This document shows positions 51,922 to 60,317 of a DNA stretch of 64,000 nucleotides, piece after piece. The notes below the pieces were generated by a model. That model made no database searches, was not told where the DNA came from, and saw nothing but the letters and a program-made list of their open reading frames with translations. This stretch comes from Streptomyces sp. SID13726 (GTDB taxonomy: Bacteria; Actinomycetota; Actinomycetes; Streptomycetales; Streptomycetaceae). How positions within the stretch are numbered: position 1 is the stretch's first letter; the number at the start of each line of letters is the position of its first letter. A program made the translations under genes and the position numbers. The stretch covers positions 150,685-214,684 of the forward strand of contig NZ_JAAGLY010000016.1 of NCBI RefSeq assembly GCF_010548375.1, read 5' to 3'.

Positions 51922-52524
51922 ATGGCCCGCATGCCCGAGAACCGCCCCTACCACCACGGAGACCTGCGCTCCGCCCTCCTCGCGAGCGCCGAGCGCACCC
52001 TCAGGGAGAAGGGGGCCGGCGCCCTGTCGCTGCGGGAGCTGGCCCGGGACACCGGGGTCAGCCACGCCGCCCCCGGCCGGCACTTCAAGGACAAGCAGGC
52101 CCTGCTCAACGCCCTCGCGCTGGCCGGCTACGACCGCATGGCCAGGAGCATGGAGGCCGCCGACGACCCGGAACTCCCGCTCCAGCCCCGACTGACCGCC
52201 CTCGCCCGGGCCTACCTCGGCTTCGCCGTCGACAACGCCGAGCTGCTGGAGCTGATGTACGCCCGCAAGCACGAGCCCGGCGCCGAGGAGGAGATGGCCG
52301 CCGCGATCGACCACACGGTCGGCCGCCTGGCCCAGATCGTCGCCGCCGCCCAGCGGCGCGGCGAGATCGTCGAGGGCGACGCCGAGCACCTCACCCTCGT
52401 CGTGGGCACCACCCTGCACGGCCTCGCCACCTTCGCGGCCAACGGGTTCACCCGGCCCGACGGCGCCATGGACGCCGTACCGGAAGTGATCCATCACCTG
52501 CTCCACGGACTCCGGCCGCGCTGA
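51922..52524 (+). CDS. TetR-family repressor
   Basis: 200 residues from ATG 51922 (ATG 51931 also possible). Helix-turn-helix near the start: GDLRSALLASAERTLREKGAGALSLRELARDTGVSHAAPGRHFKDKQALLNAL. The C-terminal helical domain (TetR_C, WHG-like: ARAYLGFAVDNAELLELMY) binds the inducer. Likely represses the divergent SDR gene. Confidence 0.92.
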   Translation: MARMPENRPYHHGDLRSALLASAERTLREKGAGALSLRELARDTGVSHAAPGRHFKDKQALLNALALAGYDRMARSMEAADDPELPLQPRLTALARAYLGFAVDNAELLELMYARKHEPGAEEEMAAAIDHTVGRLAQIVAAAQRRGEIVEGDAEHLTLVVGTTLHGLATFAANGFTRPDGAMDAVPEVIHHLLHGLRPR

Positions 52525-52683
52525 GCACACTCCCCTGTCGTCAAGCTGTCCGTCCGCCACGGGAGTTGTGTGCGACGCGTGTAGATGGTCAAGCCGAGAC
52601 CATTCACCGCCCATCGGGCCGCCATTGATCAGTAAGCCGACAACGCCCTTCAGTAAGGCGGAAGTCAGGATTCCACCGCCTGT

Positions 52684-52706
52684 CTTGTTGTCACGTACTC
52701 AACAAG
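52684..52706 (+). promoter_or_regulatory. Palindrome upstream of the first sedolisin gene
   Basis: CTTGTTG (52684-52690) and CAACAAG (52700-52706) flank 9 nt, TCACGTACT. The same element, with one base changed in the spacer, sits in the same place before the second sedolisin gene. The preceding 30 nt (TAAGGCGGAAGTCAGGA...) are also shared. Confidence 0.65.
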
Positions 52707-52799
52707 GGGATGGTCTACGCGGGTCGCCGCCCCCACCGGGAACCCACCGGTGGTCCCCCCTCCGCAGGCCTCTGTCCACCACTTCCAGGAGGCTGTACG

Positions 52800-54149
52800 T
52801 TGCGTACGTCCACCCCCAACACCCCCCACATATCCGGCAGATGGCGTCGGATCGGCTCCGCTGCCGTGGCCACCGGCGCACTCCTGATCGCCGGCCTCGG
52901 CACCGCCGCCCAGGCCGACGCGGCCACCTCCCACAAGGTGAGCCCCCAGGCCATCGCGACCGCCGTCGCCAAGGCGCACGTGCAGTACACGAACGCGTGT
53001 GACGCCACCCCGAAGAAGGGCTACGCGTCCTGCCACGCCCTGCGCGTCACGGGCGGCACCACCGCCTTCCAGGAGGCGCAGGCCGCGAGGAAGGGCGTCA
53101 AGCCCGCGACCGTCTCCCCGAAGGCCTCCTCCGCGAGCCCGACCGGCTACGGCCCGAGCGACCTCCAGGACGCCTACGGCCTGACCGACGCGTCCGCCTC
53201 GAACGGCTCCGGCGAGACCATCGCCATCGTCGACGCCTACGACGACCCCAACGCCGCCGCGGACCTGGCCACTTACCGCTCGTACTACGGCCTGCCCGCC
53301 TGCACCACGGCCAACGGCTGCTTCAAGAAGGTCAGCCAGACCGGCTCCACGACCTCCCTCCCCAGCGCCGACAGCGGCTGGGCCGGTGAGATCTCCCTCG
53401 ACCTCGACATGGTCTCGGCCATCGCGCCGAACGCCGACATCCTGCTGGTCGAGGCGAAGTCGGCCAGCGACGCCAACCTGGGCACCGCCGTCAACGAGGC
53501 CGTCAAGCTGGGCGCGAAGTTCGTCTCCAACAGCTACGGCGGCTCCGAGTCGTCGAGCGACACCTCGTACGACTCCTCGTACTACAACCACCCGGGCGTC
53601 GCCATCACCGCGAGCGCGGGCGACGAGGGCTACGGCGCCGAGTACCCGGCCGCCTCCAAGTACGTCACCGCGGTCGGCGGCACCAAGCTGTCCACCTCGT
53701 CCAACTCCCGCGGCTGGACCGAGAGCGTCTGGAAGACCAGCTCCACCGAGGGCACCGGCTCCGGCTGCTCCGCCTACGACGCCAAGCCGTCCTGGCAGAC
53801 CGACACCGGCTGCACCAAGCGCATGATCGCCGACGTCTCCGCGGTCGCCGACCCCGCCACGGGCGTCTCCGTCTACGACTCCTACGGCGACGACGGCACG
53901 GGCTGGAACACCTACGGCGGCACCAGCGCCTCCGCCCCGATCATCGCGTCGGTGTACGCCCTCGCGGGCACCCCGGGCAGCAGCGACTACCCGGCGCAGT
54001 ACCCCTACGAGGACACCTCCGCCCTCAACGACGTCACCTCGGGCAACAACGGCTCCTGCTCCACGAGCTACTTCTGCACCGCCAAGTCGGGCTACGACGG
54101 CCCGACCGGCCTGGGTACGCCGGCCGGACTGGGCGCCTTCACCGGCTGA
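52800..54149 (+). CDS. Secreted sedolisin-type (S53) serine protease, copy 1
   Basis: 449 residues from TTG 52800, chosen because CCAGGAGG precedes it and the paralogue uses TTG at the same place; the upstream ATG frame lacks a site. Signal peptide about 1-41 (ends AAQADA). S53 triad: Glu197 and Asp201 (GEISLDLD), Ser376 (GGTSASAP), oxyanion Asp275 (SAGDEG). The pro-part before the mature start (about 115) is short for S53. C-terminal calcium region with LNDVTSGNNGSC. An extracellular protease active in acid conditions by family. Confidence 0.9.
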   Translation: MRTSTPNTPHISGRWRRIGSAAVATGALLIAGLGTAAQADAATSHKVSPQAIATAVAKAHVQYTNACDATPKKGYASCHALRVTGGTTAFQEAQAARKGVKPATVSPKASSASPTGYGPSDLQDAYGLTDASASNGSGETIAIVDAYDDPNAAADLATYRSYYGLPACTTANGCFKKVSQTGSTTSLPSADSGWAGEISLDLDMVSAIAPNADILLVEAKSASDANLGTAVNEAVKLGAKFVSNSYGGSESSSDTSYDSSYYNHPGVAITASAGDEGYGAEYPAASKYVTAVGGTKLSTSSNSRGWTESVWKTSSTEGTGSGCSAYDAKPSWQTDTGCTKRMIADVSAVADPATGVSVYDSYGDDGTGWNTYGGTSASAPIIASVYALAGTPGSSDYPAQYPYEDTSALNDVTSGNNGSCSTSYFCTAKSGYDGPTGLGTPAGLGAFTG

Positions 54150-54231
54150 GTCCGCTCACGAATGTCCCCGTCGGGTCACGGGGCGCCGCCCTTGAGAGGG
54201 GGACGTGGGGTCCCCTCGGCGGCACAACGGA

Positions 54232-54262
54232 AACGGGTCGCGACATCCGGTCGCGGCCCGTT
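54232..54262 (+). terminator. Hairpin after sedolisin copy 1
   Basis: AACGGGTCGCGAC and GTCGCGGCCCGTT pair along 13 positions (one G-U) around ATCCG, 83 nt past the stop. Confidence 0.65.
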
Positions 54263-54378
54263 CGCCGTACACCTGTGAATCGGGTCAAGCGAGCGCCGCC
54301 CGCAGTCCAACGGCCTTCCATCGCCAGGTAACGCCGACGCCCGGTTCGTAAGGCGGAAGTCAGGAATCCACCGGGTCC

Positions 54379-54401
54379 CTTGTTGTCGCGTACTCAACAA
54401 G
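54379..54401 (+). promoter_or_regulatory. Palindrome upstream of the second sedolisin gene
   Basis: CTTGTTG (54379-54385) and CAACAAG (54395-54401) around TCGCGTACT. Same element as at 52684-52706; conservation between the two paralogues suggests a shared regulator or an RNA element in the leader. Confidence 0.65.
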
Positions 54402-54498
54402 AGGACCGTCGTCGCAGGCCGCCGCCCGCCGCCGGGGACCCCTCACCGACGGCACGCACCCGCACCGCCCCTGTCCCTCACCATCAGGAGGCTGCACC

Positions 54499-55794
54499 TT
54501 GCGTACCAACTTCCCCCACAGACAGCTGAGATGGCGCCGTATCGGCTCGGCCACGGTCGCCACCGCCGCCCTCGTCCTGGCGGGCCTCGGCACCGCGGTC
54601 CACGCCGACGCGGCCGTGAGTTCCTCGAAGGTCACCTGGGCCGCGACCCCCTGCGCGACCCCCAAGAAGGCCGGCGAACTCGCCTGCAACTCGCTGCGCG
54701 TGACCGGCGGCACCACCGCCTTCCAGAAGGCCCAGCGGGCCCGGGGCGTCACCCCGAGGGCCGCCGACGCCGCCACCCCCTCCGGCTACGGCCCCAGCGA
54801 CCTCCAGGACGCCTACGGCCTCACCGACGCCTCCGCCTCCAACGGCTCCGGCGAGACCGTCGCCATCGTCGACGCCTACAACGACCCCAACGCCGAGGCC
54901 GACCTCGCCAAGTACCGCTCGTACTACGGCCTCCCGGCCTGCACCACCGCCAACGGCTGCTTCAAGAAGGTCAGCCAGACCGGCTCCACGACCTCGCTGC
55001 CCTCCAGCGACTCGGGCTGGTCCGAGGAGATCTCCCTCGACCTCGACATGGTCTCCGCCATCGCCCCGAACGCCAAGATCCTGCTGGTCGAGGCCACTTC
55101 GGCCACCATGGCCAACCTCGGCAAGGCCGTGAACGAAGCGGTCACCCTGGGCGCGAAGTTCGTCTCCAACTCCTACGGCGGCTCCGAGTCGTCGTCGGAC
55201 ACCTCCTACGACTCCTCCTACTTCAACCACCCGGGCGTCGCCATCACCGTCTCCGCCGGCGACGAGGGCTACGGCGCCGAGTACCCGGCCGCCTCCAAGT
55301 ACGTGACGTCGGTGGGCGGTACGGCCCTGACCTCGTCCTCCTCCACCAGTCGCGGCTGGACCGAGTCGGTCTGGAAGACCAGTTCCACCGAGGGCACGGG
55401 TTCGGGCTGCTCCTCCTATGACGCCAAGCCCTCCTGGCAGACGGACACCGGCTGCACCAAGCGCATGATCGCCGACGTCTCCGCGGTCGCCGACCCCGCC
55501 ACGGGCGTCTCCGTCTACGACTCCTACGGCGTCACCGCCGGCTGGTACACCTTCGGCGGCACCAGCGCCTCGGCCCCGATCATCGCGGGCGTCTACGCAC
55601 TGGCCGGCACCCCCGGGAGCAGCGACTACCCGGCCCAGTACCCCTACGCGGCGGCCGGCACCTCGGCCCTCAACGACGTCACCTCGGGCAACAACGGCTC
55701 CTGCTCCACGAGCTACTTCTGCACCGCCAGGTCGGGATACGACGGCCCGACCGGCTGGGGCACCCCGGAGGGAGTGGACGCCTTCACCGGCTGA
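54499..55794 (+). CDS. Secreted sedolisin-type (S53) serine protease, copy 2
   Basis: 431 residues from TTG 54499 (AGGAGG, 7-nt spacing). Signal peptide about 1-38 (HADA). Very close to copy 1: GYGPSDLQDAYGLTDASASNGSGET, SEEISLDLDMVSAIAPNA, SAGDEGYGAEYPAASKYVT, GGTSASAPIIAGVYALAG. All S53 catalytic residues are kept. The N-terminal pro-part is 18 residues shorter than in copy 1. Tandem gene duplication. Confidence 0.92.
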   Translation: MRTNFPHRQLRWRRIGSATVATAALVLAGLGTAVHADAAVSSSKVTWAATPCATPKKAGELACNSLRVTGGTTAFQKAQRARGVTPRAADAATPSGYGPSDLQDAYGLTDASASNGSGETVAIVDAYNDPNAEADLAKYRSYYGLPACTTANGCFKKVSQTGSTTSLPSSDSGWSEEISLDLDMVSAIAPNAKILLVEATSATMANLGKAVNEAVTLGAKFVSNSYGGSESSSDTSYDSSYFNHPGVAITVSAGDEGYGAEYPAASKYVTSVGGTALTSSSSTSRGWTESVWKTSSTEGTGSGCSSYDAKPSWQTDTGCTKRMIADVSAVADPATGVSVYDSYGVTAGWYTFGGTSASAPIIAGVYALAGTPGSSDYPAQYPYAAAGTSALNDVTSGNNGSCSTSYFCTARSGYDGPTGWGTPEGVDAFTG

Positions 55795-55804
55795 CTCTCC
55801 GTCA

Positions 55805-55842
55805 ACGAACGGGCCGCGGTTCCCCTGCCGCGGCCCGTTCGT
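55805..55842 (+). terminator. Perfect 15-bp hairpin after sedolisin copy 2
   Basis: ACGAACGGGCCGCGG, loop TTCCCCTG, then the exact complement, 11 nt after the stop codon. Confidence 0.88.
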
Positions 55843-56054
55843 CATGCCCGGTCCGCTCCGGGATAGCCTTCACCCGCAGAACATCGGTGCCAGAAGCGCC
55901 GCAGGTCGTAACAGGGGTCAACGACGGAACCACACGACAGGTTCCGCTCAGGCCTCATTGCCCGGCGTGACCTGCCGTGATACACAGAGTGACCAGACAG
56001 TCATTCGTACGAAACCCGCCAACCAATGACGCCAAGTCGACATGCGACGGCGGA

Positions 56055-56069
56055 ATTGTCGGCGACAAT
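56055..56069. promoter_or_regulatory. Palindrome upstream of the VirB2-like gene
   Basis: ATTGTC (56055-56060), GGC, GACAAT (56064-56069), a perfect 6-3-6 palindrome 61 nt before the start of the small membrane protein. Possible operator. Confidence 0.4.
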
Positions 56070-56130
56070 GAGGCCTGACCTCTGCGCACCGCAGGGGAAA
56101 CGGAACTACCCACCAGGGGCGGTGACTTAC

Positions 56131-56439
56131 ATGCTCTTTGCGGCCGACAAGGGAGACATCAACACCATCATCGGCGGGATCGCTCCGGACTGGGGCCCCT
56201 TCGGGGCACTGGGGACCGAGGCGAAGACGATGATCCAGGTCGTCATGGCGGTCGCCATCCTGCTCTGCCTCGGCATCGCCATCTGGGGCGCGGCGAAACA
56301 GCGCATCGGCGCCACCGCCCTGCGGGACACCTTCAGCGCGGAACAGGGCAAGGGCCTCATCATCGCGGGCCTGACGGGAGTCTTCATCATCGGCTCCCTG
56401 GGCACGCTCTTCACCATCGTGTACGGCATGGCCGTCTAG
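56131..56439 (+). CDS. Small two-helix membrane protein, VirB2/TrbC-like position
   Basis: 102 residues from ATG 56131; GTG 56122 is an alternative start. Two membrane helices (about 33-56 and 77-99) separated by a basic loop with QRIGATALRDTFSAEQGKG. No signal peptide. In type IV secretion systems a small two-helix pilin-like protein holds this place in gene order; the assignment as VirB2-like is by size, topology and position. First gene of the operon. Confidence 0.75.
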   Translation: MLFAADKGDINTIIGGIAPDWGPFGALGTEAKTMIQVVMAVAILLCLGIAIWGAAKQRIGATALRDTFSAEQGKGLIIAGLTGVFIIGSLGTLFTIVYGMAV

Positions 56440-56604
56440 CCACGGCCTCCGCCGCACCCCCTCCACCCCACCCGTCCGCAGTGCCCACCGGCTGAGGTTG
56501 CGTTCCCTGATGTCGAGTCACCACACCGCACCCGCGCGGGAACCAGCGCGGCTACCGTCGTACTCCTACGTGTGTTCGTACGACGTCGAGGGGACGTGGG
56601 CGGC

Positions 56605-57435
56605 ATGACTCTCGGAGACGACCAGGACGGCTACGGCGGCACGGGGCAGACCCGCACCCGCCTCCCCGACCGCGACCCCGACGTCTACGGCGGCGCCCGC
56701 CGCCCCACCCGCTCCTCCTCCCGCAGCCTCGTCACCGTGGTCGGCGTCATCGTCCTCCTGATCGCAGCCATCGCCTTCGCGAACCGCGGGGGGGATGGGG
56801 CGTCTTCTTCGGGGGAGGGGGCCGGGGCCGGGGGGCAGCCGAAGTCTTCTTCCACGGCGGCCAGCGGGACCAAGCCCGTGCAGTCCACGCCGGGCGCGAT
56901 CCCCACGGGCTACGCGCATGACGTACAGGGCGCCCAGAGCGCGGCGGCGAACTACACGGTGGCACTGGGCGCGGCCGACATGTTCGACAAGGCCAAACGC
57001 GACGCGACGCTGAGAACCATCATCGCCCCGGCCCGCCTGAACACGTTCCAGTCGGCTCTGGACCGCGCCTACACACCGGCCTTCAACAAGAATGTCGGGC
57101 TCAACGAGGACGGCTCCACACCCGCCGGCTACACCTTCGTGTCCCGTACGAGTCCCATCGGCACCAAGGTCACCGAGTCCGCCCAGAACACCGCGACCGT
57201 CGAGGTCTGGTGCAGCGGCCTCCTCGGCATGGCGGGCCAGAACTCCACGAACCCGGTCACCAACAGCTGGTTCACCAGCACCATGCAGCTCCAGTGGACC
57301 GCCGGCGACTGGAAGGTCGTCGGGCAGTCCCAGAAGGAAGGCCCGGCGCCCGTCCCAGGCGACGACACGGCCTCCAGCGCCGACGAGATGGCGAAGGCCG
57401 TTGACGAGTACGGAGGGTTCACCTATGCCCGGTAG
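56605..57435 (+). CDS. VirB8-like bitopic membrane protein
   Basis: 276 residues from ATG 56605 (the 11-codon upstream extension lacks a site). Hydrophilic start, one helix (about 42-59), Gly/Ser linker, then a soluble domain of about 170 residues (GAQSAAANYTVALGAADMFDKAKRDATLRTIIAP, NTATVEVWCSGLLGM, MQLQWTAGDWKVVG) compatible with the NTF2-like fold of VirB8/TcpC. The ending overlaps the next gene by 11 nt. Family call is structural inference. Confidence 0.75.
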   Translation: MTLGDDQDGYGGTGQTRTRLPDRDPDVYGGARRPTRSSSRSLVTVVGVIVLLIAAIAFANRGGDGASSSGEGAGAGGQPKSSSTAASGTKPVQSTPGAIPTGYAHDVQGAQSAAANYTVALGAADMFDKAKRDATLRTIIAPARLNTFQSALDRAYTPAFNKNVGLNEDGSTPAGYTFVSRTSPIGTKVTESAQNTATVEVWCSGLLGMAGQNSTNPVTNSWFTSTMQLQWTAGDWKVVGQSQKEGPAPVPGDDTASSADEMAKAVDEYGGFTYAR

Positions 57436-58750
57436 TCGCTACGTGCTCAAGGCCGCCGCGGCGGTCACAGCCGTACAGACCGCGGCCGTGCTCCTGTCGG
57501 CTCGCGCCTACGCGGCCCCGACGCCCACCCCGACCCCCACCCCGAGTGACAACGCCTGCAGCCTGATCACCGGCACCGCCCGGCAACTGTGCGAGAGCGA
57601 CCGCAGCAGCAAGCAGAACGGCGGGTCGATCAACGACGATCCCACCTCCACCCTCGACCCCCTCTCCTCCCTCGCCCAAGGCTGCGCCAAAGCCGCCGCC
57701 TGGACCATCGACAAGCTCAGCGAGGCGGTGAAGGACACGGCCAACGTGGACTTCACCAACCAGAAGTTCCTCCAGCAGTACGCCGTCGTGTTCGCGGCAT
57801 CGACCATCCTCACCCTCCTCCTGTGGCTGCTCGCGGTAGCCAAGCGCGCGGTACGAGGCGTCCCCCTCACCACCGCCATCAGCGAAGCGATCGGCTTCCT
57901 CTGGCTGACCGTCCTCGCCTCCGCCTTCACCCCCCTCATCCTCTACACCGTCGTCTCCGCCACCGACGGCGTCTCCCAGGTCCTCGCGAAGACCACCGGC
58001 GACCAGACCGACACGTTCTTCGGCACCTTCTCCGGCGCCCTGGAAAAGGGCAACGACATCGGCGGCGGCCCCATCATGCTGATCGTCGTCTCCCTGGTCA
58101 GCATCCTCGCCGCCGGCGTCCTGTGGCTGGAGCTCGTCATCCGCGCCGCCCTCCTCTACGTCGGCGCCCTCCTCGGCACCGTCGTCTACGCCGGCCTCGT
58201 CGACAAGAACCTCTGGGGCCACGTCCGCCGCTGGGCCGGCATCATGATCGCGGTCATCCTGGTCAAACCGGTGATCGTCATCGTCCTCGGCCTCGCCGGC
58301 GCACTCTCCTCCGACGACGGCCCCGACTCCTTCTCCGCCGTCGTCTCCGGCCTCGCCATCATCCTGCTCGCCATCTTCGCCAGCGCGATGATCTACCGCT
58401 TCGTCCCCGGCTTCGGCGACGAGATCGCCGGCTCCCGCAACAACCGCATCATGCAGAACGCCGAGGGCAAGGCCGCCGCGGTCATCAGCTCCCCGGCCAC
58501 CCTCGTCGCCCAGGGCATCAAGACCCACAGCAGCAGGGCCGACAACAACGGCGGCGGAGCCCAGGCCTCCCGCCCCAGCAACCCGGCGTCCGGCGGCGTC
58601 GCCGCCCACAGCTCGCGCAACCCGAACGGAGGCGGCGGATCTGTCCCCTCCGCCGCTCCCGCCCCCCGCTCGAGCAACCCGGCCAACACCCCGCACGCCA
58701 GCAACAACCGCAACGGCAGTAGCAAGAGCACAGGAGGTGACGGGCGTTGA
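57425..58750 (+). CDS. VirB6/TrbL-like multi-pass membrane protein
   Basis: 441 residues from ATG 57425. A signal-like helix (about 8-31), a Pro/Thr linker, an outer part with Cys46 and Cys57, then about five to six helices (120-325), and a long Ser/Asn/Gly/Pro-rich cytoplasmic tail. Topology and place between VirB8-like and VirB4-like genes match VirB6/TrbL, the membrane channel part. TTGA overlap with the next gene. Confidence 0.8.
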   Translation: MPGSRYVLKAAAAVTAVQTAAVLLSARAYAAPTPTPTPTPSDNACSLITGTARQLCESDRSSKQNGGSINDDPTSTLDPLSSLAQGCAKAAAWTIDKLSEAVKDTANVDFTNQKFLQQYAVVFAASTILTLLLWLLAVAKRAVRGVPLTTAISEAIGFLWLTVLASAFTPLILYTVVSATDGVSQVLAKTTGDQTDTFFGTFSGALEKGNDIGGGPIMLIVVSLVSILAAGVLWLELVIRAALLYVGALLGTVVYAGLVDKNLWGHVRRWAGIMIAVILVKPVIVIVLGLAGALSSDDGPDSFSAVVSGLAIILLAIFASAMIYRFVPGFGDEIAGSRNNRIMQNAEGKAAAVISSPATLVAQGIKTHSSRADNNGGGAQASRPSNPASGGVAAHSSRNPNGGGGSVPSAAPAPRSSNPANTPHASNNRNGSSKSTGGDGR

Positions 58751-60306
58751 CGACCGAGTCCCACGTGTCGCATACGGTCACGCCCCGCCGTACATATCTG
58801 ATCGGCCGCGCCCGGCCCAACGCGATCGTCGGCCGCAACCGCGAGTCCGGCGAGATCACACTGATCATCGCGGGCGCGTTCCTCGGCATGATGTGCGGGC
58901 TCCTCGTCCCGGTGCTCTCCCTGCGCATCGTCCTGCTGATGGGCTTCCCGCTGCTCGCACTGGCCGCGGTCTACGTCCCCTACAAGCGCCGCACCTTCTA
59001 CAAGTGGTTCGAGATCAACCGCAGTTACAAGCGCAGCCTGCGCCAGGGCACCACGTACCGCTCCTCCGTGATGGAGGCCGGCACCCGCACCGACGGCCGT
59101 GAGATCGAGGTCGGCCCGCCGCCCGGCATCGGCCGGATCAACTGGCTCGCCGCCCCGTTCGGGCCCGACGAGATCGCCGTACTCCTGCACGCGGACCGCC
59201 GAACCGTCACCGCCGCCATCGAGATCGAGGGCCCCGGCGTCGGCCTGCGCGACTCCGAGGACCAAGAAGCCCTCGTCGACCGCTTCGGCACCCTCCTCAA
59301 GCACGTGGCCAACGGCGACGGCTTCGTCACCCGCATCCAAATGCTCGCCCGCACCCTCCCCGCCGACCCCGACGCCCACGCCAAGGACGTCGCGATGCGC
59401 GGGGACGTGAAGGCGCTGCCCTGGCTGCAGACGTCGTACGACCAACTCCAGTCGATGGTGTCGACCAGCAGCGAGCAGCACCGCGCCTACCTCGTCGCCT
59501 GTATGCACTACACCCGTGAACTGGCCGCGGAGGCCCACGCGATGGCGCGTGCCGCCCGCCCCCAGTCCGGCCGCAAGCTGGACAAGGACGCCGGTCTCGC
59601 GGTCGTCATGGCCCGCGAGCTGACCGACATCTGCTCGCGCCTCCAGGAAGCCGACATCCGGGTCCGACAGCCCCTCGGCCAGGGCCGGTTGGCATCGCTG
59701 ATCCACTCCATGTACGACCCCGACCACCCCATCGACCACATCCAGGCGATGACCAAGCGCAACGCCTGGCCGGCCGAACTCGACGCCATGGAACCGACGT
59801 TCCTCCAGGCGAAGACCCGCGAGTCCTCCACCCGCGCCCCCTGGTGCCACGCCACCGCCTGGGTCAAGGAGTGGCCGATGACCCCGGTCGGCGTCAACTT
59901 CCTCGCGCCGCTGCTCGTCCACACCCCGGACGTCATCCGCACGGTCGCCGTCACGATGGACCTCGAACCCACCGAGATCGCCATCGAGCGCATGCTCACG
60001 GAGAAGACCAACGACGAGGCCGAGGCCTCCCGCGCCGCCAAGATGAACCGCACCGTGGACCCCCGCGACATCGCCGCCCACAGCCGACTCGACCAGCGCG
60101 GCGAGGACCTGGCGAGCGGCGCGGCGGGCGTCAACCTCGTCGGCTACATCACCGTCTCCTCCCGCTCCCCCGAAGCCCTGGCCCGCGACAAGCGGACCAT
60201 CCGGGCCTCGGCCGGAAAGTCGTACCTGAAGCTGGAGTGGTGCGACCGCGAGCACCACCGCGCGTTCGTGAACACCCTCCCGTTCGCCACCGGCATCCGA
60301 AGGTAG
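58747..60306 (+). CDS. SCO6880-family protein: PrgI-like membrane part plus VirB4 N-terminal domain
   Basis: 519 residues from TTG 58747 (AGGAGGTGACGGGCG precedes). Two close helices (about 37-75: LIIAGAFLGMMCGLLVP, RIVLLMGFPLLALAAVYV) followed by RRTFYKWFEINRSYKR, as in PrgI-like proteins, then the FtsK/VirB4 N-terminal-type domain (ALVDRFGTLLKHVANGDGFVTRIQMLART, LDKDAGLAVVMARELTDICSRL). No Walker A is present: the ATPase is in the next gene. So VirB4 is split here. Confidence 0.82.
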   Translation: MTTESHVSHTVTPRRTYLIGRARPNAIVGRNRESGEITLIIAGAFLGMMCGLLVPVLSLRIVLLMGFPLLALAAVYVPYKRRTFYKWFEINRSYKRSLRQGTTYRSSVMEAGTRTDGREIEVGPPPGIGRINWLAAPFGPDEIAVLLHADRRTVTAAIEIEGPGVGLRDSEDQEALVDRFGTLLKHVANGDGFVTRIQMLARTLPADPDAHAKDVAMRGDVKALPWLQTSYDQLQSMVSTSSEQHRAYLVACMHYTRELAAEAHAMARAARPQSGRKLDKDAGLAVVMARELTDICSRLQEADIRVRQPLGQGRLASLIHSMYDPDHPIDHIQAMTKRNAWPAELDAMEPTFLQAKTRESSTRAPWCHATAWVKEWPMTPVGVNFLAPLLVHTPDVIRTVAVTMDLEPTEIAIERMLTEKTNDEAEASRAAKMNRTVDPRDIAAHSRLDQRGEDLASGAAGVNLVGYITVSSRSPEALARDKRTIRASAGKSYLKLEWCDREHHRAFVNTLPFATGIRR

Positions 60307-60317
60307 GGACTGAGCTC

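Larger units (their letters stand above)
54150..54498. other. Gap between sedolisin genes with terminator and shared upstream element
   Basis: No gene seen. Holds the hairpin at 54232-54262, then the 54340-54401 block that repeats the region before copy 1, and a second AGGAGG ribosome-binding site before TTG 54499. Confidence 0.75.
55795..56130. other. Gap before the secretion-like operon
   Basis: No gene found. It has a strong terminator (55805-55842) and a small palindrome (56055-56069), and lower GC around 55990-56060 where the promoter of the next operon is expected. Confidence 0.7.
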
